A stretch of DNA of 64,000 nucleotides, taken from contig NZ_CP107902.1 in NCBI RefSeq assembly GCF_036013935.1, forward strand, positions 9,643,001-9,707,000, written 5' to 3'. This document shows positions 51,455 to 59,816 of this stretch, piece by piece. The translations under genes were made by a program, and so were the position numbers. Numbering within the stretch: position 1 is the stretch's first letter; every line of letters starts with the position of its first letter. The stretch comes from Streptomyces sp. NBC_00461 (lineage in GTDB: Bacteria; Actinomycetota; Actinomycetes; Streptomycetales; Streptomycetaceae). Below the pieces are notes generated by a model. The model ran no database searches, was not told where the DNA came from, and worked only from the letters and a program-made list of their open reading frames with translations.

Positions 51455-52777
51455 GTGAACCACTCCACCCCCGAGCAGCCCGCCGACGTCGTGGCCCGGC
51501 TGCGCGCCACCTTCCGCACCGGCCGCACCAAGCCTCTCGAATGGCGCGCCGCCCAGCTGCGCCGCCTGCGCGACATGCTCACGGAGCAGGGCCCCGGTCT
51601 CGCCGCCGCCCTCCACGCCGACCTCGGCAAGAGCGCCGCCGAGGCCCACCGCACCGAGATCGACTTCACGATCCGCGAGATCGACCACACCCTCGACCAC
51701 CTCGCCGAGTGGCTGCGCCCCGAAGCCGCCCCGGTCCCGGCCCACCTCGGCGCGGATGCGAGCGCCTGGACGCAGTACGACCCCCTCGGCGTCGTCCTCG
51801 TCATCGCCCCCTGGAACTACCCGGCCCAGCTCCTGCTCGCCCCGGTCGTCGGCGCGCTCGCCGCGGGCAACGCCGTGGTCGCCAAGCCCAGCGAACTGGC
51901 ACCCGCCACCTCGGCCGCGATCGCCCGCCTGCTGCCCGCCTACCTCGACACCGACGCGGTCGCCGTGGTCGAGGGCGGTATCCCCGAGACCACGGCCCTG
52001 CTGGCCGAGCGCTTCGACCACATCTTCTACACGGGCAACGGCACCGTCGGCCGCATCGTCATGCGCGCCGCCGCCGAGCACCTCACCCCGGTCACCCTCG
52101 AACTCGGCGGAAAGTCCCCGGTGTTCGTCGACCGCGGCACCGACATCGACGTCGTCGCGGACCGGCTGGCCCGCGGCAAGTTCCTCAACGCCGGCCAGAC
52201 CTGTGTCGCCCCCGACTACGTCCTCACCGACCCGGCCACCGCCGCCGCCCTGGAGCCCGCACTCACCCGCGCCGTCGAGGCCCTGTACGGCACCGACCCG
52301 CAGGCCTCCGGCGAGTACGGCCGCATCGTCAACGAGCGCCACTTCGACCGGCTCTCCGGTCTGCTCGGCTCCGGCCGCGTCGTCGTCGGCGGCGGCAGTG
52401 ACCGTACGGCGAAGTACATCGCGCCGACCGTTCTGGCCGACGTCGACCCCGAGGCGCCCGTCATGCGGGAGGAGATCTTCGGCCCGATCCTGCCCGTGGT
52501 CACCGTGCCAGGCCTGGACGAGGCGATCGACTTCATCAACGATCGCGACAAGCCCCTCGCCCTGTACGTCTTCTCCGAGTCCGCGGACACGCGCGGCCGG
52601 ATCGCTGCCGAGACGTCCTCCGGCGGCCTCGGACACGGCCTGCCGCTGGCCCATCTCACCGTCTCCGACCTGCCGTTCGGCGGTGTGGGGGAGAGCGGCA
52701 TGGGCAGCTACCACGGCCACTACTCGATCGAGACGTTCAGCCACCGCAAGGCGGTGCTGGAGAAGCCGCTGAGCTGA
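51455..52777 (+). CDS. aldehyde dehydrogenase (class 3-like)
   Basis: A 440-residue protein. It has I-A-P-W-N-Y-P near residue 115, V-A-K-P-S-E, the NAD-binding segment, the catalytic E-L-G-G-K-S-P and the Cys in N-A-G-Q-T-C-V-A-P, ending with F-S-H-R-K-A. The lack of a long N-terminus and the C-terminal F-S-H-R motif place it with class 3-type enzymes that oxidise medium-chain or aromatic aldehydes. The GTG at 51455 is the natural start. An AT-rich dyad precedes it. Confidence 0.92.
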   Translation: MNHSTPEQPADVVARLRATFRTGRTKPLEWRAAQLRRLRDMLTEQGPGLAAALHADLGKSAAEAHRTEIDFTIREIDHTLDHLAEWLRPEAAPVPAHLGADASAWTQYDPLGVVLVIAPWNYPAQLLLAPVVGALAAGNAVVAKPSELAPATSAAIARLLPAYLDTDAVAVVEGGIPETTALLAERFDHIFYTGNGTVGRIVMRAAAEHLTPVTLELGGKSPVFVDRGTDIDVVADRLARGKFLNAGQTCVAPDYVLTDPATAAALEPALTRAVEALYGTDPQASGEYGRIVNERHFDRLSGLLGSGRVVVGGGSDRTAKYIAPTVLADVDPEAPVMREEIFGPILPVVTVPGLDEAIDFINDRDKPLALYVFSESADTRGRIAAETSSGGLGHGLPLAHLTVSDLPFGGVGESGMGSYHGHYSIETFSHRKAVLEKPLS

Positions 52778-52949
52778 AACCGGTGAGTCGAGTCCGGTGG
52801 GGTGAATCGGATGGGCCGCATCCGGTGGGGTGGGCTGCATCCGGTGCGGAGAACGCTCGGCCGTGGACAGGGCCGGGCGTTCTCGGTGTTCCGGCCCGCC
52901 CCCGGATTCACTTGCTGCTTGTATAAGTCCTGCCTGATGCGATTCGCGA

Positions 52950-53094
52950 ATGCACGCCTTCGATGTGCTCGCAGGCCCGGTACGCCGACGGTTCCTGGAG
53001 CCCGCATCTGGACGCCTTGGCCACCGAGCCGGCCCGCGGCAGGCGTGAGCGCCGGCTCCGCGGCACCGACGACACCCAGAGGAGCACCTCATGA
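52950..53094 (+). pseudogene. ArsR-type regulator with internal deletion
   Basis: The ATG at 52950 opens a frame that begins as ArsR partners of SRPBCC genes do (M-H-A-F-D-V-L-A-G-P-V-R-R-R-F-L-E). After about 17 codons this match ends; the frame itself runs unrelated to a TGA at about 53048. In another frame (from about 53005) the typical ArsR tail appears (H-L-D-A-L-A-T-E, A-R-G-R-R-E-R-R-L) and stops at 53092-53094. The middle, including the whole HTH, is missing and the two ends are out of frame. ATTCGCGAAT (52942-52951), a palindrome over the start, may be its old operator. The upstream stretch 52778-52949 has imperfect CCGGTG repeats only. Confidence 0.78.
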
Positions 53095-53095
53095 C

Positions 53096-53713
53096 GTGAC
53101 CCATGACATCAGCGCCGTACGCCGGCAGGTCGGCAGGCGCACCTTCAAGGCGGGAGAGGCTCGTGTGGTGACCCTCGCCCGGTCCTACGACGCTCCGCTC
53201 GACGACGTGTGGGACGCCTGTACGAATCCCGAGCGCATCCCCCGCTGGCTGCTGCCGGTGTCGGGGGAGCTGCGGCTGGGCGGCCGCTACCAGCTGGAGG
53301 GCAACGCCGGCGGCGTGATCGAGCGCTGCGACCCGCCGACGAGCTTCGCCGCGACATGGGAGTACGGCGGCGAGGTGAGCTGGATCGAGCTCCGTCTGGC
53401 ACCCGAGGAGGGCGGCACGCGATTCGAGCTTGATCACATCGCCCATGCCGACGACACGAAGTGGGCGGAGTTCGGCCCGGGCGCGGTCGGCGTGGGCTGG
53501 GATCTGATGGTCAGGGGTCTGTCCCTGCACCTCGCGAGCGGCGCTGCCCTCGACCCGAAGGCGTTCATGGCCTGGATGGGCTCGGACGAGGGTCGACAGT
53601 TCATGACCTCCAGCAGCGAGGCCTGGTACGCGGCCAACGTCTCCGGCGGGGAGGACGAGAAGACGGCACGCGCGTCGGCGGACCGGACCACGGCGGCGTA
53701 CACGGGAGCCTGA
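53096..53713 (+). CDS. SRPBCC (AHSA1-type) domain protein
   Basis: A 205-residue START/SRPBCC-fold protein. It has S-Y-D-A-P-L-D-D-V-W-D-A-C-T-N-P-E-R-I-P near residue 31, then G-G-R-Y-Q-L, F-A-A-T-W-E-Y-G-G-E-V-S-W and a C-terminal tail with A-W-M-G-S-D-E-G. Such proteins bind hydrophobic ligands and are usually controlled by an ArsR regulator whose gene directly precedes and overlaps them. The GTG at 53096 is preceded by the ArsR remnant, so the gene has lost its local repressor. Confidence 0.85.
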   Translation: MTHDISAVRRQVGRRTFKAGEARVVTLARSYDAPLDDVWDACTNPERIPRWLLPVSGELRLGGRYQLEGNAGGVIERCDPPTSFAATWEYGGEVSWIELRLAPEEGGTRFELDHIAHADDTKWAEFGPGAVGVGWDLMVRGLSLHLASGAALDPKAFMAWMGSDEGRQFMTSSSEAWYAANVSGGEDEKTARASADRTTAAYTGA

Positions 53714-53766
53714 GCCGAACAGCGCCGGAAGCACGGCCGCTCAGTGCCGCGTCGTGTGCGGCGAGG

Positions 53767-53985
53767 TCACTCGGCGGTCCAAACCTTCGGCCCGCCGCCG
53801 CGCCACTCGATCAGTCCGGACTGCTGCACCCACTCGTCGTCGACGTCCTCCAGGCCCGCGAGGCGCAGGAACTCGACGATGTCCAGCAGTCCGTACGCCA
53901 TCCCCAGGAAGTGGTCGTCCACACGCACGCGACGGCCGCCGTCCGCAGCAGGCGGGTAGATCACGATGGGCTGTGTGCTGGCCAT
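53767..53985 (-). CDS. small conserved hypothetical protein
   Basis: A 72-residue soluble protein starting at the ATG at 53985 (M-A-S-T-Q-P-I-V-I-Y-P-P). The motif G-R-R-V-R-V-D is followed by an acidic helix and I-E-W-R-G-G-G-P. I recall similar short proteins in streptomycetes without assigned function. The longer frame to 54111 is not supported by codon use or a ribosome-binding site. It is divergent from the chitinase gene across 265 bp that hold the dre sites. Confidence 0.72.
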   Translation of the reverse strand: MASTQPIVIYPPAADGGRRVRVDDHFLGMAYGLLDIVEFLRLAGLEDVDDEWVQQSGLIEWRGGGPKVWTAE

Positions 53986-54134
53986 GGGACCAGCGTGCGG
54001 CCTGGGGCGCCTGCTCGCATGCGGGGCGCCGGTGCCGCACGAGCACCGCGGTCGAGGCGCCGGTGCCTGCTCAAGTACCGCTGCCGGCGCGCAGCGCTCC
54101 GTTCGGTGCAACTTGGCGACCGGGAACAGTGATT

Positions 54135-54167
54135 GACTGGTCTATACCCTTGACTGGTACAGACCAA
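54135..54167. promoter_or_regulatory. two DasR-type operators (dre) upstream of chitinase
   Basis: ACTGGTCTATACCCTT (54135-54150) and ACTGGTACAGACCAAA (54152-54167) are 17 bp apart and each matches the dre consensus ACTGGTCTAGACCACT well in the ACTGGT-N-N-A-N-ACC frame. Tandem direct repeats of this kind are the classic control element of Streptomyces chitinase promoters; DasR leaves them when GlcN-6-P is present. They lie 84-116 bp upstream of the chitinase start. Confidence 0.85.
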
Positions 54168-54250
54168 AGCGGTTGAGTGTGCCTCCACAACCCCCCACCA
54201 CGGCCGTACCCCTCGCCGGGTGCGGCCGTGCTCCGTAAAGGAGTTGATCC

Positions 54251-54961
54251 GTGTTGAGGCGCCGCATCGCCGCAGTCCTGTCCTCGCTCGCCCTCGGGGG
54301 CGCCGTCCTGGCGCTCCAGCCGGCCCCCACGGCTTCCGCCGCCGGCTTCGTGGTGAGTGAGTCGCAGTTCAACCAGATGTTCCCGGGCCGGAATTCGTTC
54401 TACACCTACAGCGGTCTGACCGCCGCGCTCAGTGCCTACCCCGGCTTCGCCGCCACCGGCAGTGACACCGTCAGGAAGCAGGAGGCGGCCGCCTTCCTGG
54501 CCAACGTCAGCCACGAGACCGGCGGCCTGGTCTACGTCGTCGAACAGAACACCGCCAACTACCCCCACTACTGCGACGCGAGCCAGCCCTACGGCTGCCC
54601 GGCCGGCCAGGCCGCCTACTACGGACGCGGCCCCATCCAGCTGTCCTGGAACTTCAACTACAAGGCCGCCGGCGACGCCCTCGGCATCGACCTGCTCAAC
54701 AACCCCTACCTGGTCCAGAACGACGCGTCCGTGGCCTGGAAGACCGGCCTGTGGTACTGGAACACCCAGTCCGGCCCCGGCACCATGACCCCGCACAACG
54801 CCATGGTCACCAGCGCCGGCTTCGGCCAGACCATCCGCTCCATCAACGGCTCCCTGGAATGCGACGGCAAGAACCCCGCCCAGGTCCAAAGCCGCGTCGA
54901 CGCCTACCAGCGGATCACCGGCATCCTCGGCGTGACTCCCGGCGCCAACCTCTACTGCTGA
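54251..54961 (+). CDS. GH19 chitinase, catalytic domain only
   Basis: A 236-residue secreted chitinase. A signal peptide occupies residues 1-31. The GH19 domain has the catalytic acid E89 (S-H-E-T-G-G), the base E98 (V-V-E-Q), the substrate-cleft strand Y-Y-G-R-G-P-I-Q-L-S-W-N and N-N-P-Y-L. There is no chitin-binding module, so it is of the small ChiG type and acts on soluble or hyphal-wall chitin. It hydrolyses beta-1,4 GlcNAc bonds with inversion. The start is GTG at 54251 (a GTG-TTG pair) after AAAGGAG. Confidence 0.92.
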   Translation: MLRRRIAAVLSSLALGGAVLALQPAPTASAAGFVVSESQFNQMFPGRNSFYTYSGLTAALSAYPGFAATGSDTVRKQEAAAFLANVSHETGGLVYVVEQNTANYPHYCDASQPYGCPAGQAAYYGRGPIQLSWNFNYKAAGDALGIDLLNNPYLVQNDASVAWKTGLWYWNTQSGPGTMTPHNAMVTSAGFGQTIRSINGSLECDGKNPAQVQSRVDAYQRITGILGVTPGANLYC

Positions 54962-55028
54962 CGGGGGCCCGCGCGACATGGTGTCATGCACCTGACCATC
55001 CGACCTGACTCGGACGAAGGGCATCACC

Positions 55029-56393
55029 ATGCGCACCCCCCACGCCCTGCTCGCCACGACCGCGGCGCTCGCCGCCACGGTCGTGGCACCCCCGGCCCAC
55101 GCGACCGCCGCGGTCCCGTCGCCGGGCGCCTACTACCTCCAGAGCGCCACGACCGGGCTCGACGCCGCCGACAACGCGGGAGCCGTCGAACAACACAGAC
55201 CCAAGGGCGACGAGGACCACCAGAAGTGGAGACTGACGCCGAACGGTTCCTCGTACGTCCTGGAAAGCACCGACACCGCGGGCAGCTGCCTCGGCCGCTT
55301 GGGCGACCAGGCCCGCACCCTCGCCTGCGCCAGCGCCGACGCAGCCTGGGAGATCACTCCGTCCGGCGCCGACCAGTACACACTGAAGGCCCCGGGCGCC
55401 GAGCGGTATCTCACGGTCGCCGCCAAGCTCTCCGGCGGCAACTACCCCGCCCAGCTGACGATCGGCACGGCCGGCGGCCTCGCCGCCTGGTACCTCACCC
55501 CCGTCACCCCGACGACCGCCCCCATGCCGCCCCAGGACCAACGCACCCTGGACCAGGTCACGTTCCTCACCGCGCACAACGCCTACGCCAACGGGGTCGA
55601 CGGCGGTTTCGCCCCGCCCTTCGTCAACTTCTTCCCCAACCAGGCACGCGGCATCGACCGCCAACTCACCGATGGCGTCCGGGGTTTCATGCTGGACATC
55701 CACCAGACCCCGGACGGCGCGATCCTCTGCCACGACAGCTGCACCCTGGTCAGCAGGCCGGTCGCCCTGTGGGTCGACCTCCAGCGCATGGTCGACTTCC
55801 TCAAGGCGCACCCCGACCAGTTCGTCACCGTGTTCCTGGAGGACTACGTCGACCCCGGCGTCCTCAGGTCCGAACTCGCCCGCGTCAACGGCCTGTCCGA
55901 CGTCCTCTACCGACCGGACCGCACCGGCGTCCGGCAGAGCGGCTGGCCGAAGCTGTCCGACCTGATCGCCGCCAACCAGCGGCTGCTGATCTTCACCGAC
56001 CACAGCCGCTCCGCCGACGAGTCGGCGGGCCTCACCCGTGACAGCTTCGGCGTGATGTACCAGCGCGAATGGACCGTGGAGAACTACTGGTCGATGGGCT
56101 CGGGTATCGGCTCATCCGACTGGTCCTGCTACAGCCGCTGGTACGCCGCCGACACCAACGTCCCCCTGACCCGCACGGAGTCCGGCTTCCGCCCGCTCTT
56201 CGTCATGAACCACTTCCGTGACGCGGCCGTCGCCGCCACCGCGACGACCGACAACACCAAACTCACCGACCGGGCCCGGCGGTTCTGCCAGCCGGCCGCG
56301 CGCAAGAAGCCCAACTTCCTGGCCGTGGACCGCTACGACCTCGGCGACCCGGCCGCCGCCGTGAACACCCTGAGCACCTACACGTATCCGTAG
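55029..56393 (+). CDS. secreted PI-PLC X-domain phospholipase
   Basis: A 454-residue exported protein. A signal peptide occupies about residues 1-28. Residues 30-160 form a ricin-like beta-trefoil (Q-x-W-R-L-T-P and Y-L-Q-S repeats). Residues 172-450 are a PI-PLC X-type TIM barrel with catalytic His183 (L-T-A-H-N-A) and His235 (L-C-H-D-S-C). It should release inositol phosphate or diacylglycerol from PI, with sugar or lipid binding by the trefoil. The ATG at 55029 has only a GAAGGG site. It follows the chitinase by 67 nt. Confidence 0.85.
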   Translation: MRTPHALLATTAALAATVVAPPAHATAAVPSPGAYYLQSATTGLDAADNAGAVEQHRPKGDEDHQKWRLTPNGSSYVLESTDTAGSCLGRLGDQARTLACASADAAWEITPSGADQYTLKAPGAERYLTVAAKLSGGNYPAQLTIGTAGGLAAWYLTPVTPTTAPMPPQDQRTLDQVTFLTAHNAYANGVDGGFAPPFVNFFPNQARGIDRQLTDGVRGFMLDIHQTPDGAILCHDSCTLVSRPVALWVDLQRMVDFLKAHPDQFVTVFLEDYVDPGVLRSELARVNGLSDVLYRPDRTGVRQSGWPKLSDLIAANQRLLIFTDHSRSADESAGLTRDSFGVMYQREWTVENYWSMGSGIGSSDWSCYSRWYAADTNVPLTRTESGFRPLFVMNHFRDAAVAATATTDNTKLTDRARRFCQPAARKKPNFLAVDRYDLGDPAAAVNTLSTYTYP

Positions 56394-56455
56394 ATACGTA
56401 CAGGCGTCCGTAAAATGGCCGCGGCCGGGTCCGACACATGTGCGAGACTCCGCCG

Positions 56456-57361
56456 ATGACCTCCGAAACGATCACCGCGGACGCCGCGGGCACCTGGAAA
56501 ATCGCCGACCTCACCGTCAGCCGCATAGGCTTCGGGGCCATGCGGCTGACGGGCACCGCCGCCTTCCACCTCGGCACCCCGACCAACCGGGAACGCTCGA
56601 TCGCGGTGCTGCGCAGGGCGATCGAACTGGGCGTCAACCACATCGACACGGCTGCCTTCTACTTCTCGCAGCTGCGCTCGGCGAACGAGATCATCAACAG
56701 CGCCCTGGCCCCGTACCCGGACGACCTCCTCATCGCAGCCAAGGTCGGCCCCTACCGCGACTACTACGGCGAGTGGGGCACCTCCGCCCGCCCCGACCAA
56801 CTGCGCGGCCACGTCGAGGAGAACCTGCGTCAGCTCGGCCGGGACCACCTCGACCTGGTGTATCTGCGCCGCATGCGCCAGGAGTCCGTCGCCGAGCACT
56901 TCGGCGCCCTGGCCGAACTGCGTGAGGCGGGCCTGGTCCGGCACCTGGGCCTGTCCGACGTCGAGCCCCACCACCTCGCCGAGGCGCAGGCGATCGCACC
57001 GGTGTCGGCCGTCGAGAACCGCTTCGGCCTGGACTCCCACAACCCCGCCACGGACGAACTCCTGCGTGTCTGCGGCGAACAGGGCATCGCCTTCGTGCCG
57101 TTCTACGCTGTCGCGGGCAAGCAGGGACCGCAGGCCGCCGCCGACAGTCACGACGAAGAGGTGCTCGCGGTCGCCCGCGCCCACGACGCGACCCCCACCC
57201 AGGTCCGGATCGCCTGGACCCTCCACCAGGGCCCGCACGTCCTCGCCATCCCCGGCACGAGCAACCCCGACCACCTTGCCGAGAACGTCGCGGCAGGCGC
57301 GCTGCGACTGACGGACGACGAACTGCGACGCCTCGACGCCCTGCACCACGCGGCGGGCTGA
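56456..57361 (+). CDS. aldo/keto reductase, pyridoxal-reductase-like
   Basis: A 301-residue AKR TIM barrel. It has I-G-F-G-A-M-R-L near residue 22, H-I-D-T-A-A-F-Y with catalytic Asp and Tyr, A-A-K-V-G with the Lys, and a C-terminal I-P-G-T-S-N-P NADPH-binding loop. The usual catalytic His in the strand after the Lys is replaced by Arg (Y-L-R-R-M), which narrows or changes the substrates. I chose the ATG at 56456; a GTG at 56438 gives six more residues. The hairpin at 57367 closes the transcript. Confidence 0.85.
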   Translation: MTSETITADAAGTWKIADLTVSRIGFGAMRLTGTAAFHLGTPTNRERSIAVLRRAIELGVNHIDTAAFYFSQLRSANEIINSALAPYPDDLLIAAKVGPYRDYYGEWGTSARPDQLRGHVEENLRQLGRDHLDLVYLRRMRQESVAEHFGALAELREAGLVRHLGLSDVEPHHLAEAQAIAPVSAVENRFGLDSHNPATDELLRVCGEQGIAFVPFYAVAGKQGPQAAADSHDEEVLAVARAHDATPTQVRIAWTLHQGPHVLAIPGTSNPDHLAENVAAGALRLTDDELRRLDALHHAAG

Positions 57362-57366
57362 CGCCA

Positions 57367-57387
57367 CCGGGCGGCCACGCCGCCCGG
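57367..57387. terminator. hairpin terminator after the aldo/keto reductase
   Basis: A perfect 9-bp stem, CCGGGCGGC/GCCGCCCGG, with a 3-nt loop begins 6 nt past the stop. The following 234 nt to the alcohol dehydrogenase start show no gene; a GGGAGAGG ribosome-binding site lies at its end. Confidence 0.75.
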
Positions 57388-57621
57388 GCGATCTCGGCGA
57401 CGATGCCGACGGTGGCGTCGTCGCCCCGCTCGCTCGGTGCGAGAACTTCCGCCGGCTTCCAAGGAGTAGTAGAAGCCATACGTGTGCGCACCGCCCGTAC
57501 GTCGGGTCTCCGACCGGTCCACGGCCGGGCGGCCACGCCTTCGCCCAGCCGCTCGGCGCGCGCGACAGTTCCACAGCTGGTGTGCTGGTTCAGAAGCATT
57601 CCGCACTTTCGGGAGAGGTAG

Positions 57622-58647
57622 ATGAGCACCTACCGAGTCGCCCAGGTCGTCGCCGCAGGAGAGCCCTTCCAGATCGTCGAACGTGAAGTGCCGAGGCCGG
57701 GACCCGGCCATGTGCGGATCGCCGTGGAGGCGTGCGGGATCTGCCACAGCGACACCGTTTTCGTGAACGCCTTGCTGCCGGGGGTCCGCTTCCCGGTGGT
57801 GCCCGGGCACGAGAGCGCCGGGCGGATCGAGGAACTCGGCGACGGAGCCGGGGACATGGGCTGGCAGGTGGGCGACCGGGTGGCCGTCGGCTGGTTCGGC
57901 GGCAGCTGCGGCCACTGCGGGCAGTGCCGGCGGGGCGACTTCATCGTCTGCGACAACCTGAAGGTGCCCGGATGGGCCTACGACGGCGGTTTCGCCGAAT
58001 CGATGATCGCGCCGGTCGACGCACTGGCACGCATCCCCGACGCCCTCTCGGCGACCGACGCGGGACCCATGGCATGCGCGGGCGTCACCGTGTTCAACGG
58101 GCTGCGGCGCAGTTCCGCGCTCCCCGGTGACCTGGTCGGAGTGCTGGGCCTCGGCGGACTCGGTCACCTGGGCGTGCAGTACGCGGTGGCGATGGGCTTC
58201 GAGACCGTGGCGATCGCCCGCGGGGCCGACAAGGCGGACTTCGCCAAACAGCTCGGCGCCCACCACTACGTCGACAGCACCGCGGACATCCCCGTCGCGG
58301 AGGCGCTGCGGTCCCTCGGCGGCGCCAGGGTCGTCCTCGCCACCGCCAGCAACTCGGCCGCCATCACGGCCACCGTCGAGGGGCTGTCGCCCCGGGGCGA
58401 GCTGGTCGTCATCGGGGCCGATGCGCAACCCCTGGGCATCAACCCCAACCAGCTGCTGATGAGCGGCAAAATCATCCGTGGTCACCCCTCCGGTACCGCC
58501 CAGGACGTGCAGGACACCATGGCGTTCAGCGCCCTGCACGCCATCCGCCCGATGGTCGAGACCGTGCCCCTGGAGCAGGCCGACGCCGCCTACCGCAGGA
58601 TGCTCTCCGGCGGCGCCCGCTTCCGGATGGTGCTCACCAACCGCTGA
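57622..58647 (+). CDS. zinc-dependent alcohol dehydrogenase
   Basis: A 341-residue MDR enzyme. The catalytic zinc site is C41 with H63-E64 (G-H-E), the structural zinc site C96, C99, C102 and C110, and the Rossmann motif V-L-G-L-G-G-L-G-H lies near residue 172. It oxidises or reduces simple or medium-chain alcohols with NAD(P); family members include AdhP-type. The well-formed GGGAGAGG site 4 nt before the ATG suggests strong translation. Neighbours give no pathway. Confidence 0.92.
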   Translation: MSTYRVAQVVAAGEPFQIVEREVPRPGPGHVRIAVEACGICHSDTVFVNALLPGVRFPVVPGHESAGRIEELGDGAGDMGWQVGDRVAVGWFGGSCGHCGQCRRGDFIVCDNLKVPGWAYDGGFAESMIAPVDALARIPDALSATDAGPMACAGVTVFNGLRRSSALPGDLVGVLGLGGLGHLGVQYAVAMGFETVAIARGADKADFAKQLGAHHYVDSTADIPVAEALRSLGGARVVLATASNSAAITATVEGLSPRGELVVIGADAQPLGINPNQLLMSGKIIRGHPSGTAQDVQDTMAFSALHAIRPMVETVPLEQADAAYRRMLSGGARFRMVLTNR

Positions 58648-58768
58648 CAGATGTCCGACCACTGCCACGCCACGCCCACGGCGAGGGTCACGGTCACGGC
58701 CATGGCGAAGGCGGCCGCTTCACGGCGAGCGCGGACGCCTCAGGCCGGCCACGACGCGAGCGGCCGCC

Positions 58769-59227
58769 TCAGACCACCCACGCGCCGTCCCTCATCAGGT
58801 GCCGCTTCGCCAGCTCGCGTTGCTCGTGCCAGGCCTGGACCGCGTAGGGCCGCACGCGAAAGAAGGCGTACGAAGCGCTGTCCTGCCGGGGATCCCAGCC
58901 CGTCTTGGCGAGGAACGCCTCGGCCGCCGCGCCCGGCACCTCCCGCAGGGTGCAGGTCTCGACATCCCCGTCGATGAGCACCACGTCCCGGGTGTCCCCG
59001 AACGCCAGCCGGGCCCGGCGGCCGTCCCGCAGATTGCGGCCGGTCGGATTCGTCGTGCGGGTCACCAGCCACACGGACTCGGCGTGCCACACGAACCACA
59101 GCGGGACCAGGCACGGCAGCCCGTCGGCGTCCGCCGAGGCCACCCAGATGTCGATCTCCTTCTGCAGTCGGCGCAGGACGTCCTGCCTGCGCTCTCGGGG
59201 GTCGCGCGGGGGCGTGTCGATCTTCAT
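58769..59227 (-). CDS. PNPOx-like (flavin reductase-fold) family protein
   Basis: A 152-residue split-barrel protein: P-C-L-V-P-L-W-F-V-W near residue 39, N-L-R-D-G-R-R-A-R-L-A-F-G near residue 65, and D-G-D-V-E-T-C strands. These proteins bind FMN, F420 or heme and are often oxidoreductases in mycobacteria and streptomycetes; the cofactor cannot be read here. The ATG is at 59227. The 121 nt between its stop and the ADH gene show no feature. Confidence 0.87.
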   Translation of the reverse strand: MKIDTPPRDPRERRQDVLRRLQKEIDIWVASADADGLPCLVPLWFVWHAESVWLVTRTTNPTGRNLRDGRRARLAFGDTRDVVLIDGDVETCTLREVPGAAAEAFLAKTGWDPRQDSASYAFFRVRPYAVQAWHEQRELAKRHLMRDGAWVV

Positions 59228-59377
59228 GGCCGGGACGCTAGCCGGTCGACGCCGGCCCGCGCCTCGGTCCTGGGTCCGGCCTGGGCTCGTACGCGGGTCC
59301 TAGGTCCGGACGTGACTGGCGTCAGGCGCGTTTTACGTATAACCTCTCCCGTCAATCACCCCTTGCGGAAGGCACCG

Positions 59378-59770
59378 ATGAGACGCGTCGCCCTGGTCAC
59401 CCTCGTCGTCGGCGACTACGACGAGGCGATCCGCCACTACACCGAGGCCCTCGGATTCCGGCTCGTCGAGGACGCGCCCCGCCCGGACGGCTCCCGCTGG
59501 GTCGTCGTCGAGCCCGGTGCCGACGGGCAGGGCACCGGCCTGCTGCTCGCCCGGGCCAAGGACGAGGCGCAGCGCGGCCGGATCGGGGACCAGACCGGTG
59601 GGCGCGTCGGGTTCTTCCTGCACACCGACGACTTCGCCCGCGACCACGCCCGCATGCTCGCCGCCGGCGTGACCTTCCTGGAGGAGCCTCGGCATGAGCC
59701 GTACGGCTCGGTCGCCGTCTTCCAGGACATGTACGGCAACCGCTGGGACCTGCTCCAGCCCGCCGGCTGA
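59378..59770 (+). CDS. VOC (glyoxalase/dioxygenase-fold) protein
   Basis: A 130-residue protein of two paired beta-alpha-beta-beta-beta units: [21 protein letters not shown], and a second with F-F-L-H-T-D-D-F and the metal/ligand-type G-N-R-W-D-L-L-Q at the end. Metal ligands typical of glyoxalase I are only partly present, so the reaction is not assignable. GGAAGG precedes the ATG at 59378. It precedes the adenosine deaminase gene by 46 nt on the same strand. Confidence 0.88.
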   Translation: MRRVALVTLVVGDYDEAIRHYTEALGFRLVEDAPRPDGSRWVVVEPGADGQGTGLLLARAKDEAQRGRIGDQTGGRVGFFLHTDDFARDHARMLAAGVTFLEEPRHEPYGSVAVFQDMYGNRWDLLQPAG

Positions 59771-59816
59771 CCGCCGCCCCCCACCACCCCGATCGCCCCG
59801 CCAGGAAAGACGCACC

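Noticed and set aside
57403..57621. 72-residue open frame between the AKR and the alcohol dehydrogenase
   Set aside because: It has no ribosome-binding site, its codon use is unlike its neighbours, and it runs into the next gene's own ribosome-binding site.
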